Assembly (NCBI GenBank): GCA_947683425.1
Contig: CANTUQ010000083.1
Coordinates: 1,242,001-1,306,000 of the forward strand
Reading direction: 5' to 3'
DNA length: 64,000 nt
Origin: Excoecaria cochinchinensis
Taxonomy: Eukaryota > Streptophyta > Magnoliopsida > Malpighiales > Euphorbiaceae
This document shows, in pieces, positions 1-12,594 of this stretch (positions are counted from its first letter, which is position 1; each line of letters begins with the position of its first letter). The notes beneath the pieces are model-generated. The model ran no database searches and had not been told where the DNA came from. It saw only the letters and a list, made by a program, of their open reading frames with translations. Position numbers and translations under genes: made by a program.

Positions 1-300
1 ATTAAACAATTACATAATATAATTAAACATTACATATTAACACATTAATATAATTAATCTACTTAATATGTAATTTATCTAATTAATTAAACATTCTACA
101 TTTTAACTAATTAATTTTTAATTTTACATGCATTTTAATTAATACAATAATATTGACTAATTAATTAACTAACAACATTAACTAATTAATTTTACACATA
201 CACATATTTATATATTATCACATATATTATTTTTTCATTTTTTTTTCAAAGGGAATAATCAAGGATAAAAAAAATCACAATTTTCATTTTATGCCGGACT
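1..300. other. AT-rich intergenic DNA
   Basis: The stretch is almost entirely A/T with repeated TTAATTA-like words. I see no coding frame, RNA gene or clear transposon end in it. Confidence 0.6.
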
Positions 301-1860
301 TAGGATCCGGTGTCTACAGGGTCCGAGAGAATTCACGTCTGGATCTTAGGTAATATGAGATATTTTGGAATCTTTACCCAATAGAACATTGAAGTTGCCA
401 CCTAATTTATAAGAAATTGAAAAACTTTATCTAACCTCGGCGAAACTTTACTCTTATTAATGCCTTGGTTAAGTTGTAAACTTCACTCTTATTAATTTTT
501 CATCGCATGTCAAGCATCGAGAAAAGTGGTAAAGAAAAGAGATAAAAATATTTTGTTATTATCATTTTTTTTGCAATTTTGACAAAGAAACTATCACTTC
601 CAATCTTTTTGTCTATGGATAGGCATTAATATCATCACTGGGTAACGTTTGTCCGGGCAACTTCAGGGCCCGGTATCTACAGTTGCCCCCAGTTTTGAAA
701 AAAATAGTGCAGGGGTGCCTAAGTAAGCCAAAACTTAGAGAAAAAAGGAAAGAGACACGTACCTGAGACAACTATTTTTCCGGATTGGATGATGTTGTTG
801 GGGGTTATTGCCAGCTTGTCGACGAGTTAACCCTTTGTTGGAATGGTCCTTAACGCCAGCTTGTCGGCGTGTTAACTTTTGTTGAAGCGATATTGCTGTC
901 ATCGTGCAAACCCTTGTTGAAATGATAATGCTGTAATCGTGCTAATCCTTCTGAGATTTGATATTTTGTCCCTTGAGAGGTCTTTGAATGGATGCCCCCT
1001 AAGAGATCTTTGGATGGTTGCACCCTAAGAGGTTTTTGGATGGGTCCCCCTTAAGAGGTCTTTGGATGGTTGCCCCCTAAGAAGTCTTTAGATTGGTTCT
1101 AAGATTGAGGCCCCTTAAGAGGTCTTTGGATGGTTGCCTCCTAAGAGGTCTTTGGATGGGTGTAAGATTGATGCCCCCTAAGAGGTCTCTGGATGGGTGC
1201 CCCTAAGAGGTCTTTGGCTGAATTTTCGAACTGGTGCTTGGATTGGTGTAGCCACTCGCCTTTCGTTGGTGTCCGCATCAAATCTCTCTTACTGCAAAAT
1301 TAAGCAGCCAAATATGCGAGAAAAATAGTGAGCATGTACGTGAAATGTATGAGTCATGCAGGAATGCAAGACAAGAATTCATCTAAGTGAATTTGGAGGC
1401 AACAGCCTAGCTAGTCTTAATTTGCTATAGAATCGATGCCTTTTGGAAAGCCTTTTGGATTTTGTGCCTTTAGGTTTACCCATCGAGAATTATGCCCCCT
1501 AACTGAGGAATATGGGTGCGAGGTTTTCTCCTGATACCTGTAGTCATTTTCTTAAGGTAATGTGTCCTTTGTGAATTTTCGCACTAACTTTTCTTAGCGA
1601 GAAGTGCATCATTTTCGAATTTTCACACGTTCCTGTGCCTAACTTTTACCTGAATTGAACTCAACCCAATCCAACAACTTCTTTTTAAAAAAAAAAAACA
1701 GACTGCCTGTTTTTAGATTTTTATCCTGTCTTTTGTCCTAACTTTTTGTTTAGAGAGCCGGTTATGATTTTCATCTCTAACGACTTATTTTATTTTTTAC
1801 AAATTGTAAGAAAGGTTGAAGCTATTATTAGAAATCCTCCAAGGGTGATCAGCATGTACT
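301..1860 (-). mobile_element. Decayed gypsy LTR / untranslated region, left part
   Basis: About 57 bp at 318-375 (key words GGGTCCGAGAG, TTCACGTCTGGATCTTAGG, TATGAGATATTTTGGAA) recur nearly unchanged at 7831-7886, which is what two LTR copies or LTR fragments of one element would give. The phrases 'ttgccaccta' near 395 and 'gttgccccc' near 680 are typical of plant Ty3/gypsy LTR regions. No open frame survives here. The orientation is inferred from the minus-strand gag at 5.8-6.8 kb. Full LTR ends could not be fixed by eye. Confidence 0.45.
960..1222. repeat. Minisatellite, about 28-bp unit, roughly nine copies
   Basis: The unit 'gccccctaagaggtctttggatgg', followed by a few variable bases (gt, tt or tgtaagattga), recurs about nine times with point changes. 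It lies within the decayed gypsy-like region and has no open frame across it. Confidence 0.8.
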
Positions 1861-2957
1861 TACTAGGGCTGTGCAGAACGAACCGGAATCGAAAACCGAA
1901 CCGAATTAATTTTGGTCTATTTGGTTCAGTTTCTTTGGTTCTCGATTAATCGAATTATCTTTTCTGTTTTATCGGTCCGATTCTTAAAATTAAAAAATAA
2001 AAGGAACCGAATTGATCGTAATTTGTTAAACACACTGTTTTTATCATGTATATATATATAATAAAACCTAAATTCCTTTTTTCCTTACCTAAATCAGAAT
2101 CCATAGCAGCACTACAGCCACCATGAGGAGACCACCACCTCCACCTATTTCTTCTCTTCTTCGTTTCATCAAATCTTCGATTCGTCTTGCAACCATGGTA
2201 AGTATCATTTCTACTCTTCTCTTCTGTTTGCTCTTTTTTTTTTTTTTCATTTCTTTCCTTCTACTTTTTTGTTTGATGCTCTTCTATTCTTCAATTCGTC
2301 TTGCAAACATGGGTGTCTCGATTTTGTTTTTGAGGGGGCTGTGTGGGTAGATTAAGGAAGTTAATTTTTGATTTTTGATTATTTGTTCTGGTTATGCTCA
2401 TGCATATAATGATCTCATATTTGACAACATCTGCATTCATTGTCTGTGTGCTCTTCTTCCATATGATTGAGGAATGCCTCCTTGACTGTTAGTACTTAGT
2501 AGGACTATTACTTTGTTGGCCTCGAGGAGAGGCGACTGTTTCATATTGTTTCCCTTTGGCCTGAGTAGATCCAACCCCTTGGACAGTAAAGTGAGACTCG
2601 GAATGCGTCTCTTCATTTTGCTGCTAAAAACATTTCCTCCGATTGCGTTTCCTCCGCTCATTCACCTTAACAGAACAAACATAACGCCAAAACCAAATTT
2701 ATGCACTGGACTTAATTTATGATGTGTTCTTTCAGACTCCACAAGAATGTCTTGGTTCAATTAAGAGATGGAATACTTATAAATAAAGTTTTCCCTTTGT
2801 TCAATTTCAATGTTAGAAAGCTAATTTTGCTTATTAAATCCAAAACTAAACCATCAACTTGCTTTGAAAGTAGAAAATAAAGTTTAGCGATCGATTTGCA
2901 ATTCAGTAGGAAATAAGAAAAGAAATGCAAAAAGACTTGGAATCCATGGTCTGCAAT

Positions 2958-3036
2958 GTAATTAAAGGCATTAGTCCGACTGCAAGGGAGTAAGAGGGCC
3001 ATTAGTCCGACTGCAAGGGAGTAAGAGGGCCATTAA
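2958..3036. repeat. Tandem duplication, about 34-bp unit, two copies
   Basis: The phrase 'gccattagtccgactgcaag' plus 'ggagtaagaggg' occurs twice in succession, followed by a partial third copy 'gccattaatcc'. Confidence 0.8.
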
Positions 3037-3203
3037 TCCAATAAAAAGAGAATAAAATTGTAAAATTTATAATGAGAGATTAGGAGTGATGAGTTCGTTA
3101 GTTGAGGTCTGAATCAACAATTCTTGGTTTCGATATGTATTTAAAATATAGTTGATGGGAGCTAATCCCGATTGAGTTTTTAATAGAAGCCAGTGCGCCA
3201 AGA

Positions 3204-3205
<2 letters not shown>

Positions 3206-3246
<41 letters not shown>

Positions 3247-3440
3247 GATAAAATCGGATTCTTACTAATTAGGATAATATTACTTTGATAATATATATTT
3301 ATTATTGTTTTGTATTCTGATAATATATATTTATATATTACTTTGATAATATATATTTATTATTACTTTGATAAAATCGGATTCTTTCTAATTAGGATAA
3401 TATTACTTTGATAATATATATTTATTATTCTTACTAATCG

Positions 3441-3526
<86 letters not shown>
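3206..3526. repeat. (AT)n microsatellites inside the hAT-like element
   Basis: Perfect TA runs lie at about 3206-3242 and 3444-3526. Between them are copies of 'ttactttgataatatatatttatta', so the interval is a small nested repeat. Confidence 0.9.
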
Positions 3527-3529
<3 letters not shown>

Positions 3530-4072
3530 TTATTTATTTATTGTTTTGTATTCTGTTTTTACAGTTTTGTTGAATTTATTTAATTATTATTTGTTTGTAT
3601 GAAATGCAGGTCTAAGAGGATTTGATTGAATTTGTTACTATTTTATGTATATGAAATTATGTTATGTTTATTTACATGTATTTTTTTTAATTGAAAGACA
3701 TTGAATGTATTATTAATCAAGACTTATGTTGTATTTATTTTTAATATATGTTTTTTTAGTATTTATTAGGAAAATAATATGAAAAATTTATGTATATTTT
3801 TTCCTTTTAGTTATTTTAAATATTTTATTTTGTTGAATATAATTTAATTTAATTTATGGACCCATATAAGTTAAAAAAAAATTAAAAAAAAAAACTTATA
3901 TTTGTGAAGAACCGATTGGACCGAACCGAACCTACCAAAATTATTTCGGTTATTCGATTTCGGTCCTATAAACTTCAGTTCTCGGTTCAGTTCTAAAAAT
4001 AATTAAAGTTCGGTTTTTAGTTTGTTCGGTTCGGTTTAAAACCGAACTGAACCGACTATTTGCACACCCCTA

Positions 4073-5790
4073 ATACTTATGTCCTAGACCATTGTTGTAT
4101 GAGCTTGATTCTTCTCGTGAAGGTGCTATAGGATTGGCTTCGTAGTTGATAATAGGACAAATTAGCTGAAGCAAATGAGTGGCGAGGGTAGTGGAAGGTA
4201 GATAGTAATAATGTGTTATATTTATATTGAAACTAGAGAACTTTGAGTATGCAAAATGAACTGTTCTGATCACATCAACATATCATTGTATGAATGCGTA
4301 TGTTTTAGCCTGATTTCATTACACATAATCATTATTTGGCATTAAACTCAACAAAAAATAAGACCTCATCTAATCTCAGGATATATAGATCATGTAAGCA
4401 TCAACCTCTTATTATCAATTAGCCATATCGGGTTTTCATGATTAAACATTTTTATTCGACTCCTAATTTTTGCTAGGATACCTACTGTTGGTTTTCACCC
4501 TAGCGGAGTGTCCAATTTTAGTAAGGCCGCCTTTTTTCGATTTTCGACCCGCGAGAATCTTTCTTTTTTTTTTCTTTTTCTTTTTGTCTTTGCCATCGAA
4601 TTTTCTTCACTTTGCAGTACTTGATTTTTTGAATCTTCTTCCATCATTGCCAGCGGGCACGATTGCCATTTTTATCAATAGCTTATCTCACACAAAAGAT
4701 CTAGCTTTGGCTTGTGTAACCTGGAGTATTTGATCTGAGCTGCTTAGCCCTCAACTCACCTTCAGATGGTTAACCCAAAGTTTCTTTTTGCAAATTTGGT
4801 CATGGGAATGATCTCTCCTTTTTAGTTCAACTGCGAGAATTCACGCTTTGCTCATTTTGGCTCCAAATGGTTTAAGGTTTTTTTTTTTTTTTTTGTGGGC
4901 TTTGTGGTGACTATCCCAAATGGATGGGAAGAAAGGAATTTTGAGACTTGGTCCTGACTAGTTGTATTGTGGTTATTTTGAAGAGAAAGGAATGGTTTAG
5001 GAATTGAAGTTTTGTTGACTATCTTGTAGAACATTCCACTTAGGAATAAATGAGTCGATGCGACAGCTTTTCTTTATGGAATCTTGAGGAAATGTTGGCA
5101 ATCCCAGTAATTATGGTTTCCCAGTAGCTTCCTTGGAATCTCACACTTCTGAACTTTTGAATTGGCCAACTGGAACAGAGTGTCATAACAATGCCTTTGT
5201 CGATCCTTCTAGGTCCAGGCTAAGACTTCTTCCTTTTTTTTCATTTTTGTTTATTTTTTCATTCTCTCATAATTTTCCTCTCTTCAAGAGTTAAATCAGA
5301 TGCTTTCAGAAAGTATCGAGGTCAAATGAAGTGATATTGATAAGTTAATGTAAATGGTTGTGATCATGTATAGTGAAATCATGAAAAGCATAAGTAAAAA
5401 TAATTAATATAATTAAAATGATCAGTACTGCATACACCATTATTGAAAAGTTCAAATATAAAAACAAACACATCTACTAAAGAAAACCTCTTCTACTCCT
5501 AGCGACGTAGGTGCTGCAACCAATATCTTTAATCTGTCTTCGGATTTAAGTTTTATTTACTCCTCTTTTCTGGGTCAGTGATCTATTTGTTGTCGATCAG
5601 ATCCTGAATCCGGTCCCTCAAAATTTGGCACTAATATGTTAAGTGCCCATTGTACTGGTGAAAAGCACAAAATCGATCCTATCTATGATTAGATTTCCAT
5701 TGACTTAAGGTAGGCCTAACTAGTAATAGCTATAATTTTCCCTTTTTTATCAGTCTCTCAAACACTTAGGATAAGGACCTACCCAGGTCA
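4073..5790. other. Non-coding remnant of the gypsy-like element
   Basis: This continues the sequence interrupted by the hAT-like insertion. It contains 'ttttcaccctag', 'cgattttcgacccgcgag' and similar phrases found in plant gypsy untranslated regions. I see no pol-like frame, so the element has lost its reverse transcriptase region or never had it here. Confidence 0.4.
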
Positions 5791-6995
5791 GAGTAATGCC
5801 TCTGATTTGCTTTAGTAGTCGACACTTCTGCTGCATTCCCATTTCGGTTGCCATTGCTAGTCCCTGCTGACTTATTGGCCCCCTGATTGCTGTAGTTCCT
5901 TCAGGCAAAGTTCTCTTGACTTGCTTTATTTGCTAGGTAAGCCCTAAGTGATTCCCAGTCTTTGAGTCCCCTGAAGCTAAGCAAATCTCTCAAGTAGGGA
6001 CAAGAGTTCTTGATGAATAACTTGATCTGATCAGCGGTGTCAGGCTTTCGTTTCATCTTCATGACCTTATTCCTCCATCTGGTGAGGTATTCATAAAACG
6101 AATTATCATTCCTTTGTTATATGAGTTCGAGGTCTTTTAAAGTGACCTCCATTCTCGTGCTGCAGTCATTCTACTTCAGGAACTCTTTAATTAAAAGGTT
6201 CCAATCCTCCTTAGACCTTATGTCCAACCTGTGATACCAGTCTACTGTCGGACCCACCAGACTAAGGCAAAAATATTCCACCTTTTCTTGGTCAACCCTG
6301 TGCCCTTCGGTACCAATGTATACTGTTTAATGTGTGCAGATGGGTCCGAAGTACCATCAAACTTTGGCAGCTCAGGCATCTTGAACCTTTGGGGCAGCAG
6401 CTCTTCATCAGTTAAATCTCTGTCCTCAGGGTTGATCCCTTTTTAAGCTACTAACAAACGGGTGATCGCCTCAATCTGTTGTCTCATTTTTCTCATTACC
6501 TCATCCTCCACCCCGGGTGCTCTAGCCCTCATAGCTTGAGGTGCTATTGGCTCTTTATCTCCTTTTTTAATCTTAAAATTCTCATTGGGATTAAGGATCG
6601 TTGCTCTTCTTAGCTCAACAGGCGGAGCGGTTTTATGCTCATTAATAGGTTGGCGGGTAGCATTGCCAATGATTGGAGCCTCCCTGCTAGCAGGCGGTTC
6701 AACTTGCCCCACAGCAGGGGCTATCGGTGATTGTGGAGTAATAGGTGGTTGCGTAGCGGGAGGATGTGCAATTCTTTCGGCCATGGTGCCCATCATCTCC
6801 AACATCCTCCGCTAAAAATCCTCTAGTTTACTTGCAAGGTCTTGAGTGGTCAAAGCCCCGGTTTCTTCTGCCATTGATGATTCTAAGGATGATTCATTGG
6901 TTGTTGAGAGTGACTCAGAACCCCAATCAGACACCAATTTTGGTAACTCAACGAGCATATTTCTCCTTACTAGCCGACCATCACGACCCCTAAAC
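5791..6995 (-). pseudogene. Ty3/gypsy gag relic
   Basis: Read on the minus strand, an N-terminal proline/alanine-rich part (6443-6805) is followed, after a TAA, by LTDEELLPQRFKMPELPKFD and GTSDPSAH. That is the conserved entry of the plant gypsy capsid domain. After a frame change it continues with VDWYHRLDIRSKEDW, a run of FYEYLTRWRNKVMKMKRK, and IKLFIKNSCP. Several in-frame stops and at least one frameshift break it, so no protein can be made. No protease or reverse transcriptase follows to the left. Confidence 0.75.
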
Positions 6996-6999
6996 CATT

Positions 7000-7890
7000 T
7001 AGACGAATCTATGATGGCTGCAAGACTTAAACTGTTAGAATGATGCATGAATGACATATATGATGCATAATCGTGTGTTATACGGCATTCACAACCACAT
7101 ATAAGCAAGTCGATCCTTCCAAAATGCGGTCTCTTTCCTACATGTGCTTGATCTATGAATTAATGGGGAATCCAATGGATACGTATGGTTCACGGTGAAA
7201 AGGCGACAGCGCAACATCTCTTAATTTAAAGTGCATACGTATGAGTTTTGGCCATTATATATTTGAGCACTTCAATTAAATTAAGATAGACTCACCGGGG
7301 CATGAAAGCTTTTGATGAATGTCCATTTAATTTAGTTGATTTTACTCAATATATAGTGGCCCATATAACAATCACATTATTAAGGTACATGTCACCTAGT
7401 GAAAGTTTCTATTGCCATTACATGAGCTTTAGTCAAAGGTGATGATATTTTAAGTCTACCTAAGCATGGTTCCTACGAACGGGTCTAGCTTATCATGAGT
7501 ATAACGATCAATTAGATCTCCATTGGATATACCATGATGGTACGAGACTTGAGTTGGTGATTATCCTTAACACTTTCCCACATTGAGTGAACGTAAGGTC
7601 GTGGATTTAGGAACGGATCGGGGTAATAGAAGGACCAATTAGCGTAATTCTGAGGCTTTAACATGGATACAATGCAATTTTTAAAAAGAGATGGAATTTC
7701 TAATTTTAAAAGCTCAATTATATTTATTAACAAAGACACTTTTAAAGCAAAGTTTCGAAGTCCCTAGTAGAGTCGCCACCGTGATGCGCGCCGAGCCCAA
7801 GTGATGTTTTCCCTGGAAGGCCCACTTTTAGGGTCCGAGAGGGTTCACGTCTGGATCTTAGGTAATATGAGATATTTTGGAAACCCTACC
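7000..7890 (-). mobile_element. Decayed gypsy 5' LTR-like region
   Basis: The segment 7831-7886 matches 318-375. Just before it is 'agagtcgccaccgtgatgcgcgcc', a phrase usual at plant gypsy LTR edges. The rest is non-coding. The element boundary and primer-binding site could not be fixed. Confidence 0.45.
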
Positions 7891-7999
7891 CAATAATAAA
7901 AGATTTGCTTTACAAGGCTGGTAAGTAAACAAATTTCTAAAATTATTTATTCAAATTTATTATATGATAATATAATGTTAATCCATAATGGTGTAGGTG

Positions 8000-8800
8000 C
8001 ACAATTTGAAAGGCTTAAGTTTTAGCGGAAAATGGATGAAATGAAAGACCTTGACCAAGATTCCTACAACTGGGCGATGTGGATATCGTTAGACAAATGG
8101 ACATTATTCGAAGATGGTGGGTATAGATATGGTCACACCACAACAAATATTGCTGAAAGTGTTAATAGTACTCTTAAAGGTGTTCGCGTGATGCCACTCA
8201 CTGCGATTGTTGAGCATACTTTTGGGAGGTTGGTCAAATATTAAGAGCAAAGGAGGGATTTCTACATGACTAAAATGGAACAAGGATTACGCTTCACAGC
8301 TAAATGCATTGAATAACTGAGCGGCTAATAAGGCTCGAGCACATGCTGTTATTAGCTATGATAGTCGATTTAAATTGTTCAGTGTGATAGATCGCAGAGC
8401 ATCGGAGGTGAACGTTGAGCCAGGCACTTATATATTGAGTCTCGAAAAGCGCGAATGTGAGTGCAGTAAGTTCCAAGGAACAAAAATGCCTTATTCACAT
8501 GCCATCGTAGCATGCATGAGCAGGCATATTGATATGTTCCAATTTATCGATAATTGTTATAGCATAACAGAGGGACTCAAATGCTATGATGGGCAATTTC
8601 GACCGATGGTACATAAAACATAATGGCCATAATATTACAGTCCTAAAATTAAACCTGATATGGAATGACTGAGGAAGAAAGATCAGCTAAGAACAAGTCG
8701 CATTCACAACGAGATGGATACGTGTGAATGGGGTCATGTAACGCATCGCAGCAAGTGTGGAAATGTAGGTCACAACCAAAAGACATGCTGAAATACTGCT
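8000..8800 (+). pseudogene. MULE (MuDR-type) transposase C-terminal relic
   Basis: The first open piece (8032-8244) has YRYGHTTTNIAESVNSTLKG and LTAIVEHTFGRLVKY, the conserved C-terminal part of MULE transposases. The second (8375-8623) carries the SWIM zinc-finger context CECSKFQGTKMPYSHAIVAC, where the Cys normally before Ser-His is replaced by Tyr. A zinc-knuckle trace (KCGNVGHNQKTC, first Cys replaced by Arg) follows near 8750, as in the family. Stops separate the pieces and the DDE catalytic core is absent, so it is a dead 3' fragment. Confidence 0.8.
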
Positions 8801-9359
8801 GGACCATCCACTCAGTATTATAGAGGTTCAAATTCTCATCATTGTAAATATTGTACATTAAATATATTTAATAATATATATTGTGCTTTAATAACTTTAA
8901 GAAAAAAAATGCATAGCTTTTTGTGATATTTATATTTATAAAAAAAATTATACTACAGATAAGATTATAACATATATGGCCATATATTTAAATAATACAC
9001 CAAAATAACATAATCACAATCTCCTACTATGAGATGACGTACTATTTGCAGGAGTTTGGTAATCCATCTCCACTATATAGTAGTTGATCAGCTAAACCCT
9101 GTGTACTGACAACATTTAAACCACTAAAAACTTCATTGAACAAATCATCTTATTGTACGGTGTGGCTCATTTGTTCATATATGTTGTATGATGGTGCATC
9201 TCCTTCAGATAAGCATACATTAAAATCAACGTTTAATCCAAAAGGCCCAACTTCAAAGTCATAACATCTAGAAGGACCAGCTGCAGGATCATAAAATTAT
9301 TGCTGATTAACTGGAGCCATACTATATGAATTGGAAGTTTCTTCAAGAATATATGGCTA

Positions 9360-11330
9360 TTATAAAGGTTGAGGGACTGGGTGCAATCCAGGATGAATAA
9401 GAATAAATGCAACTATCGTTCGTCTTTCTGTCATCCCTCTCATGCTACGTCTAGAACGACGAAAATCTTCATATGGTATTGAGAGCAGTGGCATCACTAT
9501 AGGATCAGGTACAAGCTGATTAGGATAATCAGTTGACGTCCTATCAAATGTACCTACAACACCTAAAATGCATTCTGATGTCAAATGAATACTAAGTCCT
9601 TCATTGGACGATGAAGCAATGTTACTGTGAAATATTCGTTCAACATCATCGGCCTACATGCATACAAATAAATTTATTAAAAATCATCAATAACATTTAT
9701 ACAAATATAATAGAAATAGTAATGCTTCATACCGATGCCCCCAATGATGCTCCTACAAAGGTTATCCACCGTCTTGTGCGCAATATATACCATTGCATAT
9801 ATTGCGACCTCGGACGTAATGGTGCATTGAGAAATGGACCTGTAACAACCCGGTTTTGTCGATTAATCCACTCAAAAATGAAATTTGAAAATTTCATTTC
9901 CCAATTTTGATCAGTGTGGCCCTTCATATCGATAGAATGCACAACGTCGTTGTTTTGTGGGGCGGATGGAATTGGTTGGTCCATTCCAAATTACCTTAGA
10001 CATCTATCGGGTTGGTGCCACTCAATAATATGAAAATATATTAGTGGCACAACAGATCGCCAACTCGCATGTCCACTTGTACAAAAATGTGGCAATAAAT
10101 GCATCACATTCTTATACGGCTCCCATTCCATCTACAAAAAAATTTTAAAAAAAATTTATTTTTTAAAAAATTAATTTTTTATAATTATCGACATTCAATA
10201 ATTTACCATGACTTCAAAAATAAATATAAACCTAATTGAGTTGTTGCAAGTCTAAATCTTCACGGTATTTTGAAATATCTTTACTATTATTATTTCTTAA
10301 ATCTAATGAGGATCGCGACATGATACACAACAATTAATCAAATTGTCAGCATATTTTTTTAACAAATAAAACTAAAATTATCCCAATATGAAATATAATA
10401 AATAAAATTTACCTATAACCAACAAGCCTGGTCTGATCTATAACAAAAGTGTCGATAAAGGGCAGCCGAAATTGAGAAAGTATTTCCCATGCCCATATTT
10501 AAATTAACAGGTGATACCCGCCAAGTCCATTTGCACTAGGTCAAGTAGCACGACATAACTCTCTATATAGCCATACCAAGCATGCTGATCTCCAGCTATA
10601 CTCACCGGCTGCAGCTAAATTCTCCAATAGCGGGAGCCACGTCATACGTATGTAATTATTTGTCTGTCCTGGACATAGTAGTCCATCGATACAACGTAGT
10701 ATCCAAGCACGGGCAAATCATTGTATATGGTAGTCCGTCGCATCGGTTGGTAAGTGACTAAAATTTTGACTCAACCACGTCATTTTTATTTTAAGTCATT
10801 TGATGATGTCTAGTGGTGGAACTTGCCCCAAAAGCCGAGCACAAAGATCCGCCCAGTCATGCAAAAAATGTCTAGTCACAGCACGTCTTTCGATAGGCAA
10901 TCTGATGAGTATCTGTATATCTTCCAGTGTTATTGTTGTTTCACCGAAAGAAAGGTGAAAAGTATGTGTCTCTGGTCTTCACCTCTCAAAAAGAGTAGTT
11001 ATCAAGTTAACATTAACATGCATTACACCGATTTGCGACACTCCATAGAATCTCGACAATCTCAGGTAAGGTATGATTCGTTCATTGATATTTCTATAAT
11101 GACTGTCAACACTTGCTTTTTGTTCAAACAAAATATTGTATTCGACCTAAAAATAAATAAATTATTAGACAAATATATATAATATATTTTATTTAAAATT
11201 ATATAATATTTAATTTTATAGTGTGCGAATATAATTACAGTCTTGCTCCAAACCACATCAGCTCGGTACTTGCCATGCAAAATCAGGAGCTCATCAACGT
11301 ACAGTCCCGGATTAATAAATTATTGACTTC
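9360..11330 (-). pseudogene. Plant mobile domain (PMD, MAIN-like) relic
   Basis: On the minus strand the order of PMD landmarks is preserved across stops and frameshifts. These are an HGKYRADVVWSKT entry near 11250, RPETHTFHLSFGETTITLED near 10940, LLGQVPPLD near 10830, WRSACLVWLYRELCRAT near 10590, LLI..IWAWEILSQFRLPF near 10490, WEPYKNVMHLLPHF near 10120, IIEWHQPDRCLR next to FGMDQPIPSAPQ near 9980, and QYMQWYILRTRRWI near 9790. PMD proteins (MAIN/MAIL in Arabidopsis) act in nuclear genome maintenance, and PMD copies are also carried by MULE and gypsy transposons. Beside a MULE transposase relic, a transposon-borne copy is the likeliest reading. Confidence 0.75.
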
Positions 11331-12480
11331 TAAAATGTTCCATTTTTTTAACCTAAGCAAATACAATAACATGTTTTACATGTGATAATATAAAAATAAA
11401 ATAAATAAACCAAATAATTTTCTATACAAAATTAATATCATTTTATTACATACTACTATTATTTTTCACATTTAATATTTTAATTATAAAATATTCACTT
11501 TCTTTTTACACTTATTTTTTTTCCCGATATAAAAAATTTCAAACATGCCCTAAACAATAAGTAATATTACAATATAAGCTAAATGCATGCCTTTTATAAA
11601 TTAAACAAATAAATAATTAATAAATCAAACACATGTAGTCAACAATTAACGTATACATCATTTAATAATATTATTTTACTTTAAAAGTAAATACATATTT
11701 CACAAAAAAAAATATGTCTATATTTCTATAATACTTGAATATTTCATACTTTATCATAATTATATGTCAATTGCAATAATATGTAAATAATTTTTATAAT
11801 TTTATACTAATAAAATAATTATTATATATTATTTCATTATTATAATTTTTTACATTATTTGATATCATTTTCACATGATAATAAATAAAATAATTAACTT
11901 TTTTTTCTGCGTCACAAATATCTTAATAATATTTTAAAATTTTATAACTTTATTTCTATAAGTCAATGCATAATATAATATAATTGGTTGAAAAGTTTTA
12001 ATTAACACTAACCTAAGATTTTTCATATTATATAAATCAATTGTTCTAACATTTAACATTATAAAATATTGTATATCAATAAATAATATTAAAAGTGATT
12101 ATTTTCCTTTTTTTCTCCTTCTCCAAAATAATGAATAAAAAGTATTTGCAAATTACAAAATAATACAATTAAATATTTATAAATTTTATATAAAAAATTA
12201 TAATAAAATTTAAAAAAAATTATAATAAATTTTACTAACCTTTATTTTTTGTAATAAACTAAATATTAACTTTTTAAATTAATTTTCGATATGCAACTTT
12301 AGGAAAAAAAAAAACCAAAGTTTGAGAAAGCCGATTTTGAGAAGAAATAAAAGTGGGGAAAGATGGTTAAGTTGATGTGAATGTAAAAATGACCAGATGA
12401 AGAAGAAAATTCAGTTTATATAATATAAAAATAATAATAAAAAAATCAATTCAACCGGTCAAACTGATGGAACGTAACAC
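11331..12480. other. AT-rich intergenic DNA
   Basis: Long A/T-dominated sequence. I see no coding frame and no clear transposon ends. Confidence 0.6.
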
Positions 12481-12499
12481 TGTACTCACTGTTGAGCCA

Positions 12500-12594
12500 G
12501 TGTCACGTGAGGCAGGACAGAAAAGCTATCCCGTCTGAAACAGCAGCACAGTATTGTTGTTTCAAGCAAAATAGCTTTTTTGTCCTCCTGACAC
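12500..12594. other. Imperfect 95-nt foldback, miRNA-precursor-like
   Basis: GTGTCA pairs with TGACAC at the base. A 16-base arm AGGACAGAAAAGCTAT pairs with ATAGCTTTTTTGTCCT apart from one G:T. TGAAACAGCAG pairs with TTGTTGTTTCA with G:T wobbles, and a short loop lies near CACAGTAT. It could be a small-RNA precursor, a tiny MITE, or the end of a decayed transposon. No family match is claimed. Confidence 0.5.

Larger units (their letters stand above)
1864..4072. mobile_element. hAT-like non-autonomous element (TAGGGGTGTGCA family), 2.2 kb
   Basis: The left end reads TAGGGCTGTGCAGAA and the right end TTTGCACACCCCTA, so the termini are imperfect inverted repeats. Just inside both ends are arrays of AACCGAACC or CGGTTCGG words. 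The flanks are GTACTTAC and ATACTTAT, sharing the central TACTTA, as expected for a worn 8-bp hAT duplication. Inside are two (AT)n tracts and a short open piece (2123-2350) ending at an ATG-GTAAG splice-like site, which may be captured host sequence that I cannot identify. There is no transposase frame. Confidence 0.65.

Noticed and set aside
2123..2350. 75-residue frame MRRPPPPPISSLLRFIKSSI... as a gene
   Set aside because: It lies within a hAT-like element and runs into poly-T low complexity, with a splice-like site at 2198 but no recognisable next exon. Kept only as possible captured sequence.
3444..3526. Long (AT)n tracts as origin or centromere signal
   Set aside because: Runs of this length recur at several places in the window and are ordinary plant microsatellites.
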